DNA of 64,000 nucleotides, taken from Candidatus Rhodoferax randersensis (GTDB taxonomy: Bacteria > Pseudomonadota > Gammaproteobacteria > Burkholderiales > Burkholderiaceae_C). The notes beneath the pieces were generated by a model. It ran no database searches and was not told the DNA's origin. It was given only the letters and a program-made list of their open reading frames with translations. How positions within the stretch are numbered: the stretch's first letter is position 1; every line of letters starts with the position of its first letter. Of this stretch, positions 32,747 to 42,196 are shown piece after piece. Both the position numbers and the translations under genes were made by a program. The stretch lies in the NCBI GenBank assembly GCA_016718155.1, contig JADKEH010000004.1:186001-250000 (forward strand). The letters run 5' to 3'.

Positions 32747-34108
32747 TCAGCGTGCGTTCAGCAGCTCGGGCACGTGCAGCAGGATGAACTCGTTGTCATC
32801 GTTGCGGCCAAGCTGGCGACCGCTGGAGTAGGGCAGGTTGTTGTCGTTGGCGACAACGATGTGCTCGGCGTCCACCACGTCCACGTTCTCAATCGTCACA
32901 AAGGGAAAGGTAAAGCGGCCGTTCTCGCCGCCGACCTTGGCCACGCCCTTGGGGTCCTGAATGTCCATCAGATCGGTGTAACCGATCTTGCGCATGAAAC
33001 CGTCGGCATCCACCTCCTTGAGGCTGACTTTGTAGACGCGCTTGAATTTTGCGGGGACGTTTTGGCAGTCCGGGCGCGCCGGGCCGTTGCAGGCGGTGCG
33101 CTCCAGGCCTTCACCGTTGTCACGCTCAATGATGAGGCCGGTGTCGGCATCAATCATGTTGAAGTCGCCGATGTTGTTGCCCTTGAGTTCGAGGGCGTAC
33201 TTCCAGGAGCGACCGGTCCATTCCCCCTTGGCCACGTTGAACTCCAGTACGCGCAGGTACTCGCGGCCGTTCTTGTTTTCCCACTGTTTGCCAGCCTCGT
33301 CCCACAGCGGGCCTTCGAGCAGGGGGTAGAGGAACTGGCCATCCTTGGAGGCGGCCATGCCTTCGTAACCGCGCGAGCGGCGCACGGGGGTGCTGAAGGC
33401 GCCGGGCGTTGCCGGCGTTGCCACGCTGAAATGGTCGGGTGAGCGGGCCAGCTTGCCGTCAACAAAGGTGTCGAACACGGCCAGCACCTCGCCCTGACGG
33501 TCGGTCTTGATCAGGTAGGGGCCGAGCTCGTCGCCGAACCAGACGTGGTCACCGATGAACTGCATGGATTCGATGTCGAAGTCGGCGCCGGTCAGGTAAC
33601 GCTTGCTGGTGCCTTCGTTGACGATGAGAAAGGGTACCTTCTTCAGTGGATCATGCAGGAACACGGTCTGCAGGCGCTGCACGTTGCCGCTCTTCCAATC
33701 GGGTTTGACTTGGTGGAACATCAGCATGGCGTCGGCTGAGTTGGCCTTGCTGCCAAAGCCGTTGTCGGTCAACACCCAGTAGCTGCCGTCCTTCATGGCC
33801 TTGATGCCTGAGAAGCCTTGCAACGGCTGGCCGGAGAAGGGCAGGCTGATGCCGGTGGGCTTGGGTGCGTCCTTGGCCGAGAGGTAGGACGCGCCGGCGA
33901 TCACGCCCAGGCGGTCCTCGCGTCGGCCGTTGGGCGTGGTGTACTTGCCCGCGGTCTGCAGGCTGTTCGGCGCGTCTTTGGGCGCGGGGATGAAGGTGCT
34001 CGCCGGCAGGGCGGCGTGGCCGACCAGCGTGGCGGGGAAGGCCGATTGGGCCTGGGCAGCGGATGCCGCCGCAAGGACCAGGAGTGACAGCAGCAAAGGA
34101 GTGCGCAT
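32747..34108 (-). CDS. Secreted phytase-like (esterase-like activity of phytase) protein
   Basis: 453 residues. Signal peptide MRTPLLLSLLVLAAASAAQAQ, then a beta-propeller-like domain with GFSGIKAMKDGSYWVLTDNG, GADFDIESMQFIGDHVWFGD, SRGYEGMAASKDGQFLYPLL and FVTIENVDVVDAEHIVVAND. This is the 'esterase-like activity of phytase' family, periplasmic or secreted, with enzymatic activity poorly defined. ATG at 34108 places the signal peptide first. Isolated on the minus strand, divergent from the diguanylate cyclase operon; a phosphate-scavenging role would be speculative. Confidence 0.8.
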   Translation of the reverse strand: MRTPLLLSLLVLAAASAAQAQSAFPATLVGHAALPASTFIPAPKDAPNSLQTAGKYTTPNGRREDRLGVIAGASYLSAKDAPKPTGISLPFSGQPLQGFSGIKAMKDGSYWVLTDNGFGSKANSADAMLMFHQVKPDWKSGNVQRLQTVFLHDPLKKVPFLIVNEGTSKRYLTGADFDIESMQFIGDHVWFGDELGPYLIKTDRQGEVLAVFDTFVDGKLARSPDHFSVATPATPGAFSTPVRRSRGYEGMAASKDGQFLYPLLEGPLWDEAGKQWENKNGREYLRVLEFNVAKGEWTGRSWKYALELKGNNIGDFNMIDADTGLIIERDNGEGLERTACNGPARPDCQNVPAKFKRVYKVSLKEVDADGFMRKIGYTDLMDIQDPKGVAKVGGENGRFTFPFVTIENVDVVDAEHIVVANDNNLPYSSGRQLGRNDDNEFILLHVPELLNAR

Positions 34109-34341
34109 GATGGGCTTGGGTTGGTTGAACACGCAAGGCACATGCTAGGCAGTGCATGTGACAACAGAATGAACAGGCGCCTGTCCGACCACACCGATTG
34201 GTCGACACCCCGATGTTCAGCTTGCGCCCGTGCTACTGTCGATACGTGGGGTGATGCGCGAGGTGATGCGCCCCTGCGTCAGGATTCGTTCAATCACCGC
34301 TTCTATACTGACCCCACCTCAGCAGCACAGGGAGTCGGGTC

Positions 34342-35481
34342 TTGCCTGAACCACGCGCCATCACGATGGCTGCCTTTATGGCCGCATTGACGCTGGCTGG
34401 TCTAGCGGGGTGGCTCGCATCGCATTCACACCATGCAGGCGCCCTGCGCAGGTGGGCGCTTGGCGCGGTGCTCGCGTCGGGCGGGGCGCTGCTCAATGTC
34501 TCCCAGGGGCTGGTGAGCGCAGAACTATCGCTTGTGGTTGGCAACCCGCTCATGGTGGTTGGCTTGGGTCTGCTTATCGATGGCAGCCACCGCCTGGCAG
34601 GCAACCCTGCCAGGCCCCTTTGGTGGCTGCTGCCTGCGCTGTGCCTGGTGTTCACTTCGTATTGGTGGGGCATGAAGTCTCCCAGCCTGGCCTCGCGGGT
34701 GATGGTGTTTTCGCCCATCATCATCTGGCTCATGGGCTGTCTGCTGGCGGCCCTGTGGCCGCTGCGCCGCCGGGGCATCGGTGTGGGGCTGGCATTCGTG
34801 GGCATCGCAGCGCTGCTCTTGTCCGTGATGATGCTGGTGCGGGCCCTGTGGGCCTGGCAGGGGCATGTGCAGCCGGTCTATGCCTTTGGCACGCCGTTCA
34901 ATATGGTTGTCTACCTGGTGGGAGCGATGTCCTTCGTCGCCATCCAGACCGGCCTGCTGCTGGTGCACCAGTTGCTGGTGATCGCAGACCTGCGTCTTGA
35001 GGCAGAGCGCGACCCGTTGACCGGACTGCTCAACCGGCACGCGTTGGCCTCGCGCCTTCCCGATGCATTGCAAGGCTGGGCACTGGTGGCAGTGGACATC
35101 GACCATTTCAAGCAAATCAACGATACCCATGGCCATGCCGCCGGAGACAAGGTGCTGGCTTTTGTGGGTCAGACGCTGCTGCGTCATCTGCGCGAGGGCG
35201 ATCTGGCGGTGCGCATGGGAGGTGAAGAGTTCGCCGTGCTGCTGCAGGGTATGCAGAAACCCGATGCGCTCGCGGTGGCAGAGCGCCTGAGAAGCGACCT
35301 GCAGCGGCTGGCACCGCAGCGCACCGGCCTGGCCGTCACGGCCAGCCTGGGCCTGGCACTGGCGACGCCGGGGACAGGCTTCCCGGCACTTTGGCGCCAG
35401 GCCGATGCCGCGCTCTATGCCGCCAAGTCGGGGGGCCGCAACCGGGTCGAATGCGCGGCCGCACCGGGCGCCACAGCATGA
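34342..35481 (+). CDS. Membrane diguanylate cyclase (GGEEF), first of a tandem
   Basis: 379 residues. About six or seven hydrophobic helices (1-215) with no extracytoplasmic domain of note, then a GGDEF domain: RDPLTGLLNRHAL, VDIDHFKQINDTHGH and GGEEF at 293-297. An allosteric I-site RxxD (REGD) lies five residues before GGEEF, so c-di-GMP feedback is likely. The TGA overlaps the ATG of a similar cyclase at 35478 (ATGA), showing translational coupling. Makes c-di-GMP from two GTP; the signal sensed by the membrane part is unknown. Confidence 0.88.
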   Translation: MPEPRAITMAAFMAALTLAGLAGWLASHSHHAGALRRWALGAVLASGGALLNVSQGLVSAELSLVVGNPLMVVGLGLLIDGSHRLAGNPARPLWWLLPALCLVFTSYWWGMKSPSLASRVMVFSPIIIWLMGCLLAALWPLRRRGIGVGLAFVGIAALLLSVMMLVRALWAWQGHVQPVYAFGTPFNMVVYLVGAMSFVAIQTGLLLVHQLLVIADLRLEAERDPLTGLLNRHALASRLPDALQGWALVAVDIDHFKQINDTHGHAAGDKVLAFVGQTLLRHLREGDLAVRMGGEEFAVLLQGMQKPDALAVAERLRSDLQRLAPQRTGLAVTASLGLALATPGTGFPALWRQADAALYAAKSGGRNRVECAAAPGATA

Positions 35482-36629
35482 CACCCATGGTATGGGCCTA
35501 CCTGGATCCGCGCGCCATGGGCATCACCCTGTCGCTGTCCGCGGCGCTGCTGGCGCTGGTGCTGCTGCTCACCAACCGCGTGTTGGGCCGCAGGTTGCCG
35601 GGCATGCAGCAGGCAGCAATCGGCGTACTGTTGGCATCGGTCGGTTTCACGCTGAACATGCTGCAGGCCTGGCTGACACCCCTGGCGGGGCTGGTGCTGG
35701 CCGTGGTGCTGATGGTGGCCGGCGTGGCACTGGTGCTGGGGGGCGTGCGGCTGTTGCGCGCCATGCCTGCACACTGGGGCTGGCTGTTGGCCTGTTGCCT
35801 GGCCGGGCTGGCCATCGCGCTGTGGTTTGGCCTGGCCACACCCAACCCGCGTTGGCGCATTGGCCTGCTGTCGCTGCTGCTGGCCTACCTGTCGGTCCTG
35901 CTGGCGCGCACGGCGTTGGGCGAGTCGAGCGCCCAGCACCAGGCGGGCATGCGGCTGCTGGCGTTGCTGGGCGTGGTGTTCGCGCTGCTGATGGGGCTGC
36001 GCAGCCTGGCTGCGGCCCTGGGCCTGGTGGAGAGTTCGGTCAGTGCCTCGCTGGTGAATTCGTCGTCGGTGCTGGCCGCAGGCATGTCCCTCATCGGTGG
36101 GGTGGTGGGCCTGATGCTGGTGATCTCGGGCGATCTCATGGCCCTGGTGGAACACCAGCGCACGCACGATCCGCTGACCGATCTGCTCAACCGCGCGGGT
36201 TTGCGGCAGTGGGTCAATCAACAGGCTCCAAACCTTGCACTGGCGCTGGGCATGGTGGACCTGGACCACTTCAAGCAGGTCAACGACACGCACGGCCATG
36301 CCCTGGGTGACCAGGCGATTCGGCATCTGGCGCAGTTGCTGCAGGGCTGTGAGTCGCCCACGTGCCGCGCAGCGCGCCTGGGCGGAGAGGAATTTGTCAT
36401 GGTTGCGATCGGGTCCGACCAGGTGGCCCCACTGCGCCAGACGCTGGAGCAACTGCGCACCCAGTTCCAACAGGGCGGGCCGTTGCCGGGCACGACCCTG
36501 AGCGCCGGCGTGGCGCAGGGCCACGTGGGCGGGTTTGAGGCCACGCTGCGCGAGGCCGATGCGGCGCTTTACCGCGCCAAGCAGACTGGGCGCAACCGCG
36601 TGGAGGCTGTCCCACTCAGCGCGCCGTGA
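35478..36629 (+). CDS. Membrane diguanylate cyclase (GGEEF), second of the tandem
   Basis: 383 residues with a helical membrane part (about 10-225) resembling its upstream neighbour and a GGDEF domain (HDPLTDLLNRAGL, DLDHFKQVNDTHGHA, GGEEF at 302-306). Unlike the first, it has no RxxD I-site (SPTC instead), so it may escape product inhibition. Likely a gene duplication: same layout, same helix count, and start overlapping the previous stop. The open frame extends upstream to 35391, but the ATG at 35478 is preferred. Confidence 0.87.
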   Translation: MTPMVWAYLDPRAMGITLSLSAALLALVLLLTNRVLGRRLPGMQQAAIGVLLASVGFTLNMLQAWLTPLAGLVLAVVLMVAGVALVLGGVRLLRAMPAHWGWLLACCLAGLAIALWFGLATPNPRWRIGLLSLLLAYLSVLLARTALGESSAQHQAGMRLLALLGVVFALLMGLRSLAAALGLVESSVSASLVNSSSVLAAGMSLIGGVVGLMLVISGDLMALVEHQRTHDPLTDLLNRAGLRQWVNQQAPNLALALGMVDLDHFKQVNDTHGHALGDQAIRHLAQLLQGCESPTCRAARLGGEEFVMVAIGSDQVAPLRQTLEQLRTQFQQGGPLPGTTLSAGVAQGHVGGFEATLREADAALYRAKQTGRNRVEAVPLSAP

Positions 36630-36749
36630 CGGTACAGGCGTTGCTGCACTGCGGCGGTCTGCATGGGGTAACCCACACGATTTCCCATCCTTGGCGTGTA
36701 TATGATGCAGAACCGATAAACCAATACAAAGTTCCGGGGAGGGCTGCAG

Positions 36750-39700
36750 GTGATTCGCTGGTTGTACAAGTCCTTGCCGTGCTGCGTCATGGTCAGTGCG
36801 CTGCTGTGGATGCAGGTCGGAATCGCTGCGCCGCTGTCCCAACTGCCAGGGGTGCTGCCTCGTTTTGAATCGGTCGGAGTGGGGCACATTCCGCGTGACG
36901 TTGTTCCCGCTTTCGTGCAAGACCGCGCCGGGTACCTGTGGATCGCTACCGGCGACGGCTTGGTTCGGTTCGACGGCTACAACTACCGCCCCCAAGAACG
37001 CCCGACGCAGGACCCGGCGCTGCGCAATCTTGGCTGGATCCGAACCCTGCTGGCGGCCCGCGATGGCAAAGTGTGGATAGGCACCGAGACTCGGGGCCTA
37101 AGCGCCTACGACCCCCAACACGACCTTGTGGCGGACTACGGCGGCAGCACCCGCCCGCAGCCTCGTGATGAGGCCGCCCTGCAGGCCCTGGCGCTGCCCA
37201 CCATTGTGGCGCTGGCAGAAGATGCGGACGGCCGCATATATGCAGGCAGCTTAGGCGGTGGGGTGGACATCTTCGACCCCCGCAGCGCGCTTTTTTCAAA
37301 CCAGCGCCACTCGGCTCAACCAGGTGCGCTGCCGGATGACCGTGTGCATGCACTCCTGATCGACCGCGGCCAAACGCTGTGGGTGGGCACCTGGGCCGGT
37401 CTGGCGCGAAAGCGCCCCGGCGGCGAACACTTTGAAGTGGTGGGCGCTGCGGTGTTGGCGGGCCACACAGTGCAGACCATCTTTGAAGCCTCGGACGGCC
37501 AGATTTGGGTGGGCACACAAAAAGGATTGCTAGCGACGGTGGACCCGCACTCGGGGCAGGCGCGCGTGCATGCGCTGCCCGCCAGCGGCTTGCGCAAGGC
37601 CCCGGTAACTCGCATCCTCGAAACCCCGAACCATGCCCTGTGGGTGGCGCGCTCGGGCGGTATACAGATACTGGATGCGCGCCGCGCCACCTTGTTGCAG
37701 GAACTGCGCCACGACGTTCGCAGACCCGCCGGTCTGGCCGGCAACGATGTCACCCACATGCTGCTGGACCGTGCGGGGTGGCTTTGGGTGAGCGGCTATG
37801 GCCTGGGGCTGCAGCGCCACAACCAGGCCAACAACAGCATTGTTCTGCGCGAACCCGACCTTGATAGCAAGAGCCCGTTCAACCATGCAGACGTTCGTAG
37901 CCTGCTGGCGCTGCCCTCGGGCCTGGTGTGGGCGGGCACCCAGTCGGGGGCCGTTGCCATTTTGAACGCCGACCTGCAGTTGCGTCAGGTCGTGGCCCAA
38001 CTGCCCACACCCGTGGAGGCCATGGTGCAAACCCGCGATGGCAACATGTGGGTCGGCGGGAACGGGCGGCTGTACCAATACAACGCTCAAGGCCGGGCGA
38101 TGCGCACACTGGCGTACACCGGTGGCAAGACCCGGCGATTGTTTGAAAGCGATGATGGCGGTCTGTGGATCGGCGCCCAGGACGGGGTTTACCGCCTGGC
38201 ACCCGCTGCCACCCGCATCGAGCGCCAGATCGATGCGCAGTCCGGCCCCAAGGGCGAGGTGCACGCGTTTGCCCAAGCGCCCGATGGCCGCATCTGGATC
38301 GGCACCAGCCAAGGGATGTACCGCACGCAGGAAGACCACAAGGGTTTGGAGCATCTGACGCAACAACCGGGTGAAACGCTGGGCAGCGACATCGTGATCG
38401 GCTTGCTGTTCGACCGCAAGGGAACGCTGTGGGTGGATACCAGCGTGGGTGGCTTGCATCGGCTGAAAAGTGGCCATGCGGCAACGACCCTGGCCTATAC
38501 ACGCGTGAGTGAACGCCACGGGCAGGTGGGCAAACCGTTTGGCGCCAACCTGATGGAGGACGCACGGGGACGCATTTGGACGCAGATGAATGTCTACGAC
38601 CCGGACGCAGACCGGCTGATCGAACTTAGCGCGGCCGATGGCGCCAACTTGGGAACCGGCTGGTTTTTTGCCTATGCCCAAACCGCGCAGGGGCGCATGT
38701 TGTTTGGCGGCAGCAAAGGCATCTTGGTCGTACAGGGCGACGCATTCGATGAATCCACCTATGCGCCTCCCGTGCAGATCACCGAGTTGCGGGTCAACGG
38801 CGAGCGCCAGGGGCTCAAAGCGAACGCCCGCACGCTCCAACTCTCCAGCCAGGTTCGCAGCTTTGGTGTGGAGTTCACCGCGTTGGACTACGCTGCCCCC
38901 GCACGCGTGCGCTACGCCTACAAACTCGAAGGATTCGACCCCGACTGGATCCACACGGGCGCAAACCTGCGACTTGCCAGCTACAGCAATCTGCCACCCG
39001 GTAGCTACACCTTGCGCATTCGGGCCAGCAACCACAGCGGTGTCTGGAGTCCTATGGAGCAGTCGCAGGCGATTTACATACAAGCCGCGTGGTGGCAAAC
39101 CACCGGGTTTGCCGTTCTGGTGGTGTTGCTGGCTGCGCTGGCCGTCGCCGCGCTGGTTTACCTGAGAACGCACCAGTTGCAACGACGTCAACATCACTTG
39201 GAGACCCAGGTTCTGGAGCGCACCGAGGAGCTCGAAATCATGACCCTGGAGCTCCAGCTGCAACAAGACGCGCTTGAGGAATCAAGCCTGCGCGACCCGC
39301 TGACCGGCCTGTACAACCGCAGGTTCCTGACGCAGTGCATGGACTCGGAAATCGCACTTTCGGTGCGGGCCCACGAAGGCAGCCTGGCGTACGGGGAAGA
39401 GTTCAATGAATCCCATGACTTGCAGTTCTTCCTGCTTGACATCGACCACTTCAAAAGCATCAACGACACCTACGGTCACATGGAAGGGGACGCGGTGCTG
39501 AAGCAGTTTGCGCAGCGGCTATGCGGCGTTTTTCGCGATGGCGATTACTTGGTCCGGTGGGGCGGTGAAGAGTTCTTGTGCGTCGCCCGGCAGTCGCCGC
39601 GCCAACACAGTGCCGAACTAGCGCAGCGCGCTTGCGACGCCATGGCCCGCGAGCCATTTACCCTGGAAAACGGAACCTCCATCGGCATTACCTGCTCGGT

Positions 39701-39980
39701 CGGTTTTGCATGCTTCCCCCTGGTCCCTCGCTGGCCCCTGGGCGTGGGCTGGGTGGAAACGGTCAAGCTTGCTGATGCCGCTATGTACCAGGCAAAGAAC
39801 GCTGGCAGAAATGGCTGGTGCGGCGTTACGGGTCATACGGCGGTGGGCCCCGAGGAGTTGCAAGCGTGGCTACAGATGCCCGCAGAGCAACTGCTTGCAG
39901 GCAACACTGGCGCGGTGTGCGTGAACAGCCGTAGCTACGCAATCGGTTTGACGAATGCGGTGACACCACAGGGGCATTGA
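36750..39980 (+). CDS. Beta-propeller sensor diguanylate cyclase
   Basis: 1076 residues. Signal/anchor (about 5-27), then a periplasmic region of repeated two-component-regulator propeller blades (each with WIGT or WVGT and a DGxxW pattern) to about 670, a Y_Y_Y domain (VRYAYKLEGFDPDWIHTG and LPPGSYTLRIRASN), one transmembrane helix (about 780-805), a coiled coil and a GGDEF domain (RDPLTGLYNRRFL, GGEEF 938-942) with an intact RDGD I-site. A GTG start follows GGGAGG. The layout matches ligand-sensing hybrid proteins of carbohydrate utilisation, but coupled to c-di-GMP production. 120 bp after the tandem cyclases. Confidence 0.88.
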   Translation: MIRWLYKSLPCCVMVSALLWMQVGIAAPLSQLPGVLPRFESVGVGHIPRDVVPAFVQDRAGYLWIATGDGLVRFDGYNYRPQERPTQDPALRNLGWIRTLLAARDGKVWIGTETRGLSAYDPQHDLVADYGGSTRPQPRDEAALQALALPTIVALAEDADGRIYAGSLGGGVDIFDPRSALFSNQRHSAQPGALPDDRVHALLIDRGQTLWVGTWAGLARKRPGGEHFEVVGAAVLAGHTVQTIFEASDGQIWVGTQKGLLATVDPHSGQARVHALPASGLRKAPVTRILETPNHALWVARSGGIQILDARRATLLQELRHDVRRPAGLAGNDVTHMLLDRAGWLWVSGYGLGLQRHNQANNSIVLREPDLDSKSPFNHADVRSLLALPSGLVWAGTQSGAVAILNADLQLRQVVAQLPTPVEAMVQTRDGNMWVGGNGRLYQYNAQGRAMRTLAYTGGKTRRLFESDDGGLWIGAQDGVYRLAPAATRIERQIDAQSGPKGEVHAFAQAPDGRIWIGTSQGMYRTQEDHKGLEHLTQQPGETLGSDIVIGLLFDRKGTLWVDTSVGGLHRLKSGHAATTLAYTRVSERHGQVGKPFGANLMEDARGRIWTQMNVYDPDADRLIELSAADGANLGTGWFFAYAQTAQGRMLFGGSKGILVVQGDAFDESTYAPPVQITELRVNGERQGLKANARTLQLSSQVRSFGVEFTALDYAAPARVRYAYKLEGFDPDWIHTGANLRLASYSNLPPGSYTLRIRASNHSGVWSPMEQSQAIYIQAAWWQTTGFAVLVVLLAALAVAALVYLRTHQLQRRQHHLETQVLERTEELEIMTLELQLQQDALEESSLRDPLTGLYNRRFLTQCMDSEIALSVRAHEGSLAYGEEFNESHDLQFFLLDIDHFKSINDTYGHMEGDAVLKQFAQRLCGVFRDGDYLVRWGGEEFLCVARQSPRQHSAELAQRACDAMAREPFTLENGTSIGITCSVGFACFPLVPRWPLGVGWVETVKLADAAMYQAKNAGRNGWCGVTGHTAVGPEELQAWLQMPAEQLLAGNTGAVCVNSRSYAIGLTNAVTPQGH

Positions 39981-40028
39981 CCCGGCCGCGCACAAGCTAT
40001 TTCGGTGTTGCCCTTTTCAGCCGCGGGT

Positions 40029-40502
40029 CTACTTGGGTAGATTTGTTATCTGCACGCTGGTGATTTTCCAAGCACCTTGGGTACGCACATAGACGTCGAT
40101 GTAGCGGTAATGTGATGCAAACGCCTGACCGTCATACGTGCCGGTCATGCGGGTTTTGCCGCTCAGCAGTGCCACATCTCCGTACTGGCGCACTTCAAAG
40201 TCTTCCACCATGTAGGGATGGATGGTCAGCTTGGGGGACATCAGGCCCGCGACAAAGGAGGCCCTGGTTTGGATGCCGCCATTGCCTGCAATCTGGCGGA
40301 AGTCATCGGCCATGTTGCTTTCGATAGCGGCCAGATCCTTGCGCACGATGGCCTGGTCCCAGGCATCGGCCTGGCGCTTGAGTTGCTGGGTGGTGTTGGC
40401 GAACCGGCTTGCATCAGCAGCGTTGTCGGTGCTGGCGCAGCCGGCAAGCCAGAAGACCAACAATGCAGTGGCCGAAATGGTCAGATGTGGATAGTGCCTC
40501 AT
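40029..40502 (-). CDS. Lipoprotein with SnoaL/NTF2-like (DUF4440-type) domain
   Basis: 157 residues. Lipobox LAGC (Cys near 22) after a hydrophobic leader, then an NTF2-like fold: WDQAIVRKDLAAIESNMADD, FRQIAGNGGIQTRASFVAGL and VYVRTQGAWKITSVQITNL. Such domains bind small ligands or form scaffolds; no enzyme residues are obvious. The ATG at 40502 is preferred to 40538 because it starts the signal sequence. Convergent with the propeller cyclase gene, 48 bp from its stop. Confidence 0.75.
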   Translation of the reverse strand: MRHYPHLTISATALLVFWLAGCASTDNAADASRFANTTQQLKRQADAWDQAIVRKDLAAIESNMADDFRQIAGNGGIQTRASFVAGLMSPKLTIHPYMVEDFEVRQYGDVALLSGKTRMTGTYDGQAFASHYRYIDVYVRTQGAWKITSVQITNLPK

Positions 40503-41077
40503 GGTATTGTTATGCGTAATGGTTGGTAAGAGGCGCAAGCATAGCGGTTGACTGTGCCGAAACCAGCCATCGCAGTCCCGTCACCGTAGTGGGTACCTGG
40601 TGCCCCACGCGGGAGAACTTATCAGCACCGTTTTGGTGTGCTGACACTGAACTCGCCGGAAAATTGCAACGGCGGCTGCGATGCCCGGCGCAGCGCCGGC
40701 GCAAGTGAGAAGGGCGCACGGCGGCGTGCAAGCCAACACGGGCGAGCCTGTAATCTGGCGTCCGTCAAAGCGCGACTGAGCCAAGCGGCGGTTCGGTCCA
40801 ATGCGTAGAAGACCGTGTTCCCCCGCAGGACCAAATTGGCCAGCAGCTTCGCTATTTGAGGAGCGTTGACAGCTCAAACACCAGCGATCACACGTGTTTG
40901 CTGGCCCCAGGCATCCGCCATACTTGCCTGATTGCGATTCGGTTTCCTGTCCAGCTTTGGTGTAACAAAGGGGCGCGATTGTCGAAACGGACGGTTTCCT
41001 GGTGTTTCAGCGCCCACGCCGTCGATTTGTCGCCAGGCTGGGCGTCGCCGCGCTCGATGTGTATAGACTGCCACGCC
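40503..41077. other. 575 bp without a supported gene
   Basis: Both strands have only short frames without ribosome-binding sites or family similarity. A 7-bp hairpin TCAGCAC/GTGCTGA with a 9-nt loop lies at 40622-40644, and the frame of the LytS-like kinase stays open upstream to 40856 without recognisable sequence. The stretch may hold the kinase promoter; I see nothing else. Confidence 0.5.
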
Positions 41078-42196
41078 ATGCCCCAATTCTTCGACTCCCT
41101 TAGCGCTGCCCGCCAGGACTTCTTCAAACTTCGCAAGCATCGGCAAGCGCCGGCCTGGGCGATGTGGTTGATGACGGTCTGGGTTTCGCTGTTGTGGGGT
41201 CTTGGCCTGATGGCTGGGGCCGCGTTCCTGGCATCGCGCCAGGATTCGTCCGCTTTGAGTTGGGAGCACGCCCTCCCATTCCTGCTCACGACTCTGATGA
41301 TTGGAGCGGTTTTTCACGTCGTCTACACCGTGATCGAGCGCTTGGCGCCGCAACGCTTCATCGACTGGACCAATGGCGAGCCCGGCGTACTGGTTAGTTT
41401 GTTCTTTTCCATCACTTCCATGGCCTGCGTAGCTGCCGGACTTGCGCTGGCCTATCTGCTGCTGGGCAGCTTGCCGGGAATGGGTCGCGTCGACTGGACG
41501 CCGCAGCGCACCTGGTTGTCGATTGCGATGACCTCGGTGTTCGTCAGCGTGATCTTCGGCCTGGTGGCGTGGCAGGACTGGCACGAGGAGCAACTCAAAC
41601 GGCAGAGCAAGGAGGCCGAACTCAAGTTGCTCCAAGCCCAAATCGAGCCGCACTTCCTGTTTAACACCCTGGCCAATGTGCGCAGTCTGATCGATTTCGC
41701 CCCGCGGGAGGCGGGTGAGATGCTGGATGCGTTTACTGAGCACCTGCGGGCCAGCTTGACCAGCATGCGCGCCGAGTTGGTGCCGCTGGACGCAGAGCTG
41801 GCGCTGGTCGGGCACTACCTGCGCCTGATGCAGTTGCGCATGGGCGAGCGGCTGACCTTCAGCATCGATGCCACCGCCGATGCCCGCGCCGAGCTGGTGC
41901 CGCCCTTGCTGCTGCAGCCATTGGTGGAGAATGCCATCCACCACGGTCTGGAATGCAAAGTTAAACCGGGCAGTGTGCAAGTTCTTGCCCGTGTCGAGGC
42001 CGGACACCTGCACTTGTGCGTGCAAGATGATGGTGTGGGCTTGGACGCCCCCCAGACGCGCAAGGGTAGTGGCGTGGCGACCCAGAACATTCGCGACAGA
42101 TTGCGCGGCCGCTATGGCAGCCGTGCCACGTTCAAACTCGAACCCGCATCGCCCGAAGGCACGCGGGCCATCATCGATCTACCCCTGACCCCATGA
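41078..42196 (+). CDS. LytS/YehU-family membrane sensor histidine kinase
   Basis: 372 residues. About four to five hydrophobic helices (35-165), then a HisKA_7TM-like/HK domain with the phospho-His in LQAQIEPHFLFNTLANVRSL, N-box LLQPLVENAIHHGLE and DDGVGL, ending GTRAIIDLPL. The IEPHFLFN motif and the lack of a separate HisKA domain define the LytS/YehU group. Start at 41078 (MPQFFDSLSAARQD) gives the usual short cytoplasmic N-terminus; the upstream frame to 40856 is unrelated. Its stop overlaps the ATG of the LytTR regulator by 4 bp. Confidence 0.9.
   Translation: MPQFFDSLSAARQDFFKLRKHRQAPAWAMWLMTVWVSLLWGLGLMAGAAFLASRQDSSALSWEHALPFLLTTLMIGAVFHVVYTVIERLAPQRFIDWTNGEPGVLVSLFFSITSMACVAAGLALAYLLLGSLPGMGRVDWTPQRTWLSIAMTSVFVSVIFGLVAWQDWHEEQLKRQSKEAELKLLQAQIEPHFLFNTLANVRSLIDFAPREAGEMLDAFTEHLRASLTSMRAELVPLDAELALVGHYLRLMQLRMGERLTFSIDATADARAELVPPLLLQPLVENAIHHGLECKVKPGSVQVLARVEAGHLHLCVQDDGVGLDAPQTRKGSGVATQNIRDRLRGRYGSRATFKLEPASPEGTRAIIDLPLTP

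Noticed and set aside
37530..39266. Minus-strand frame of 578 codons opposite the propeller cyclase
   Set aside because: Antisense of a protein with clear blades and a GGDEF domain; no ribosome-binding site or domain on the minus strand.
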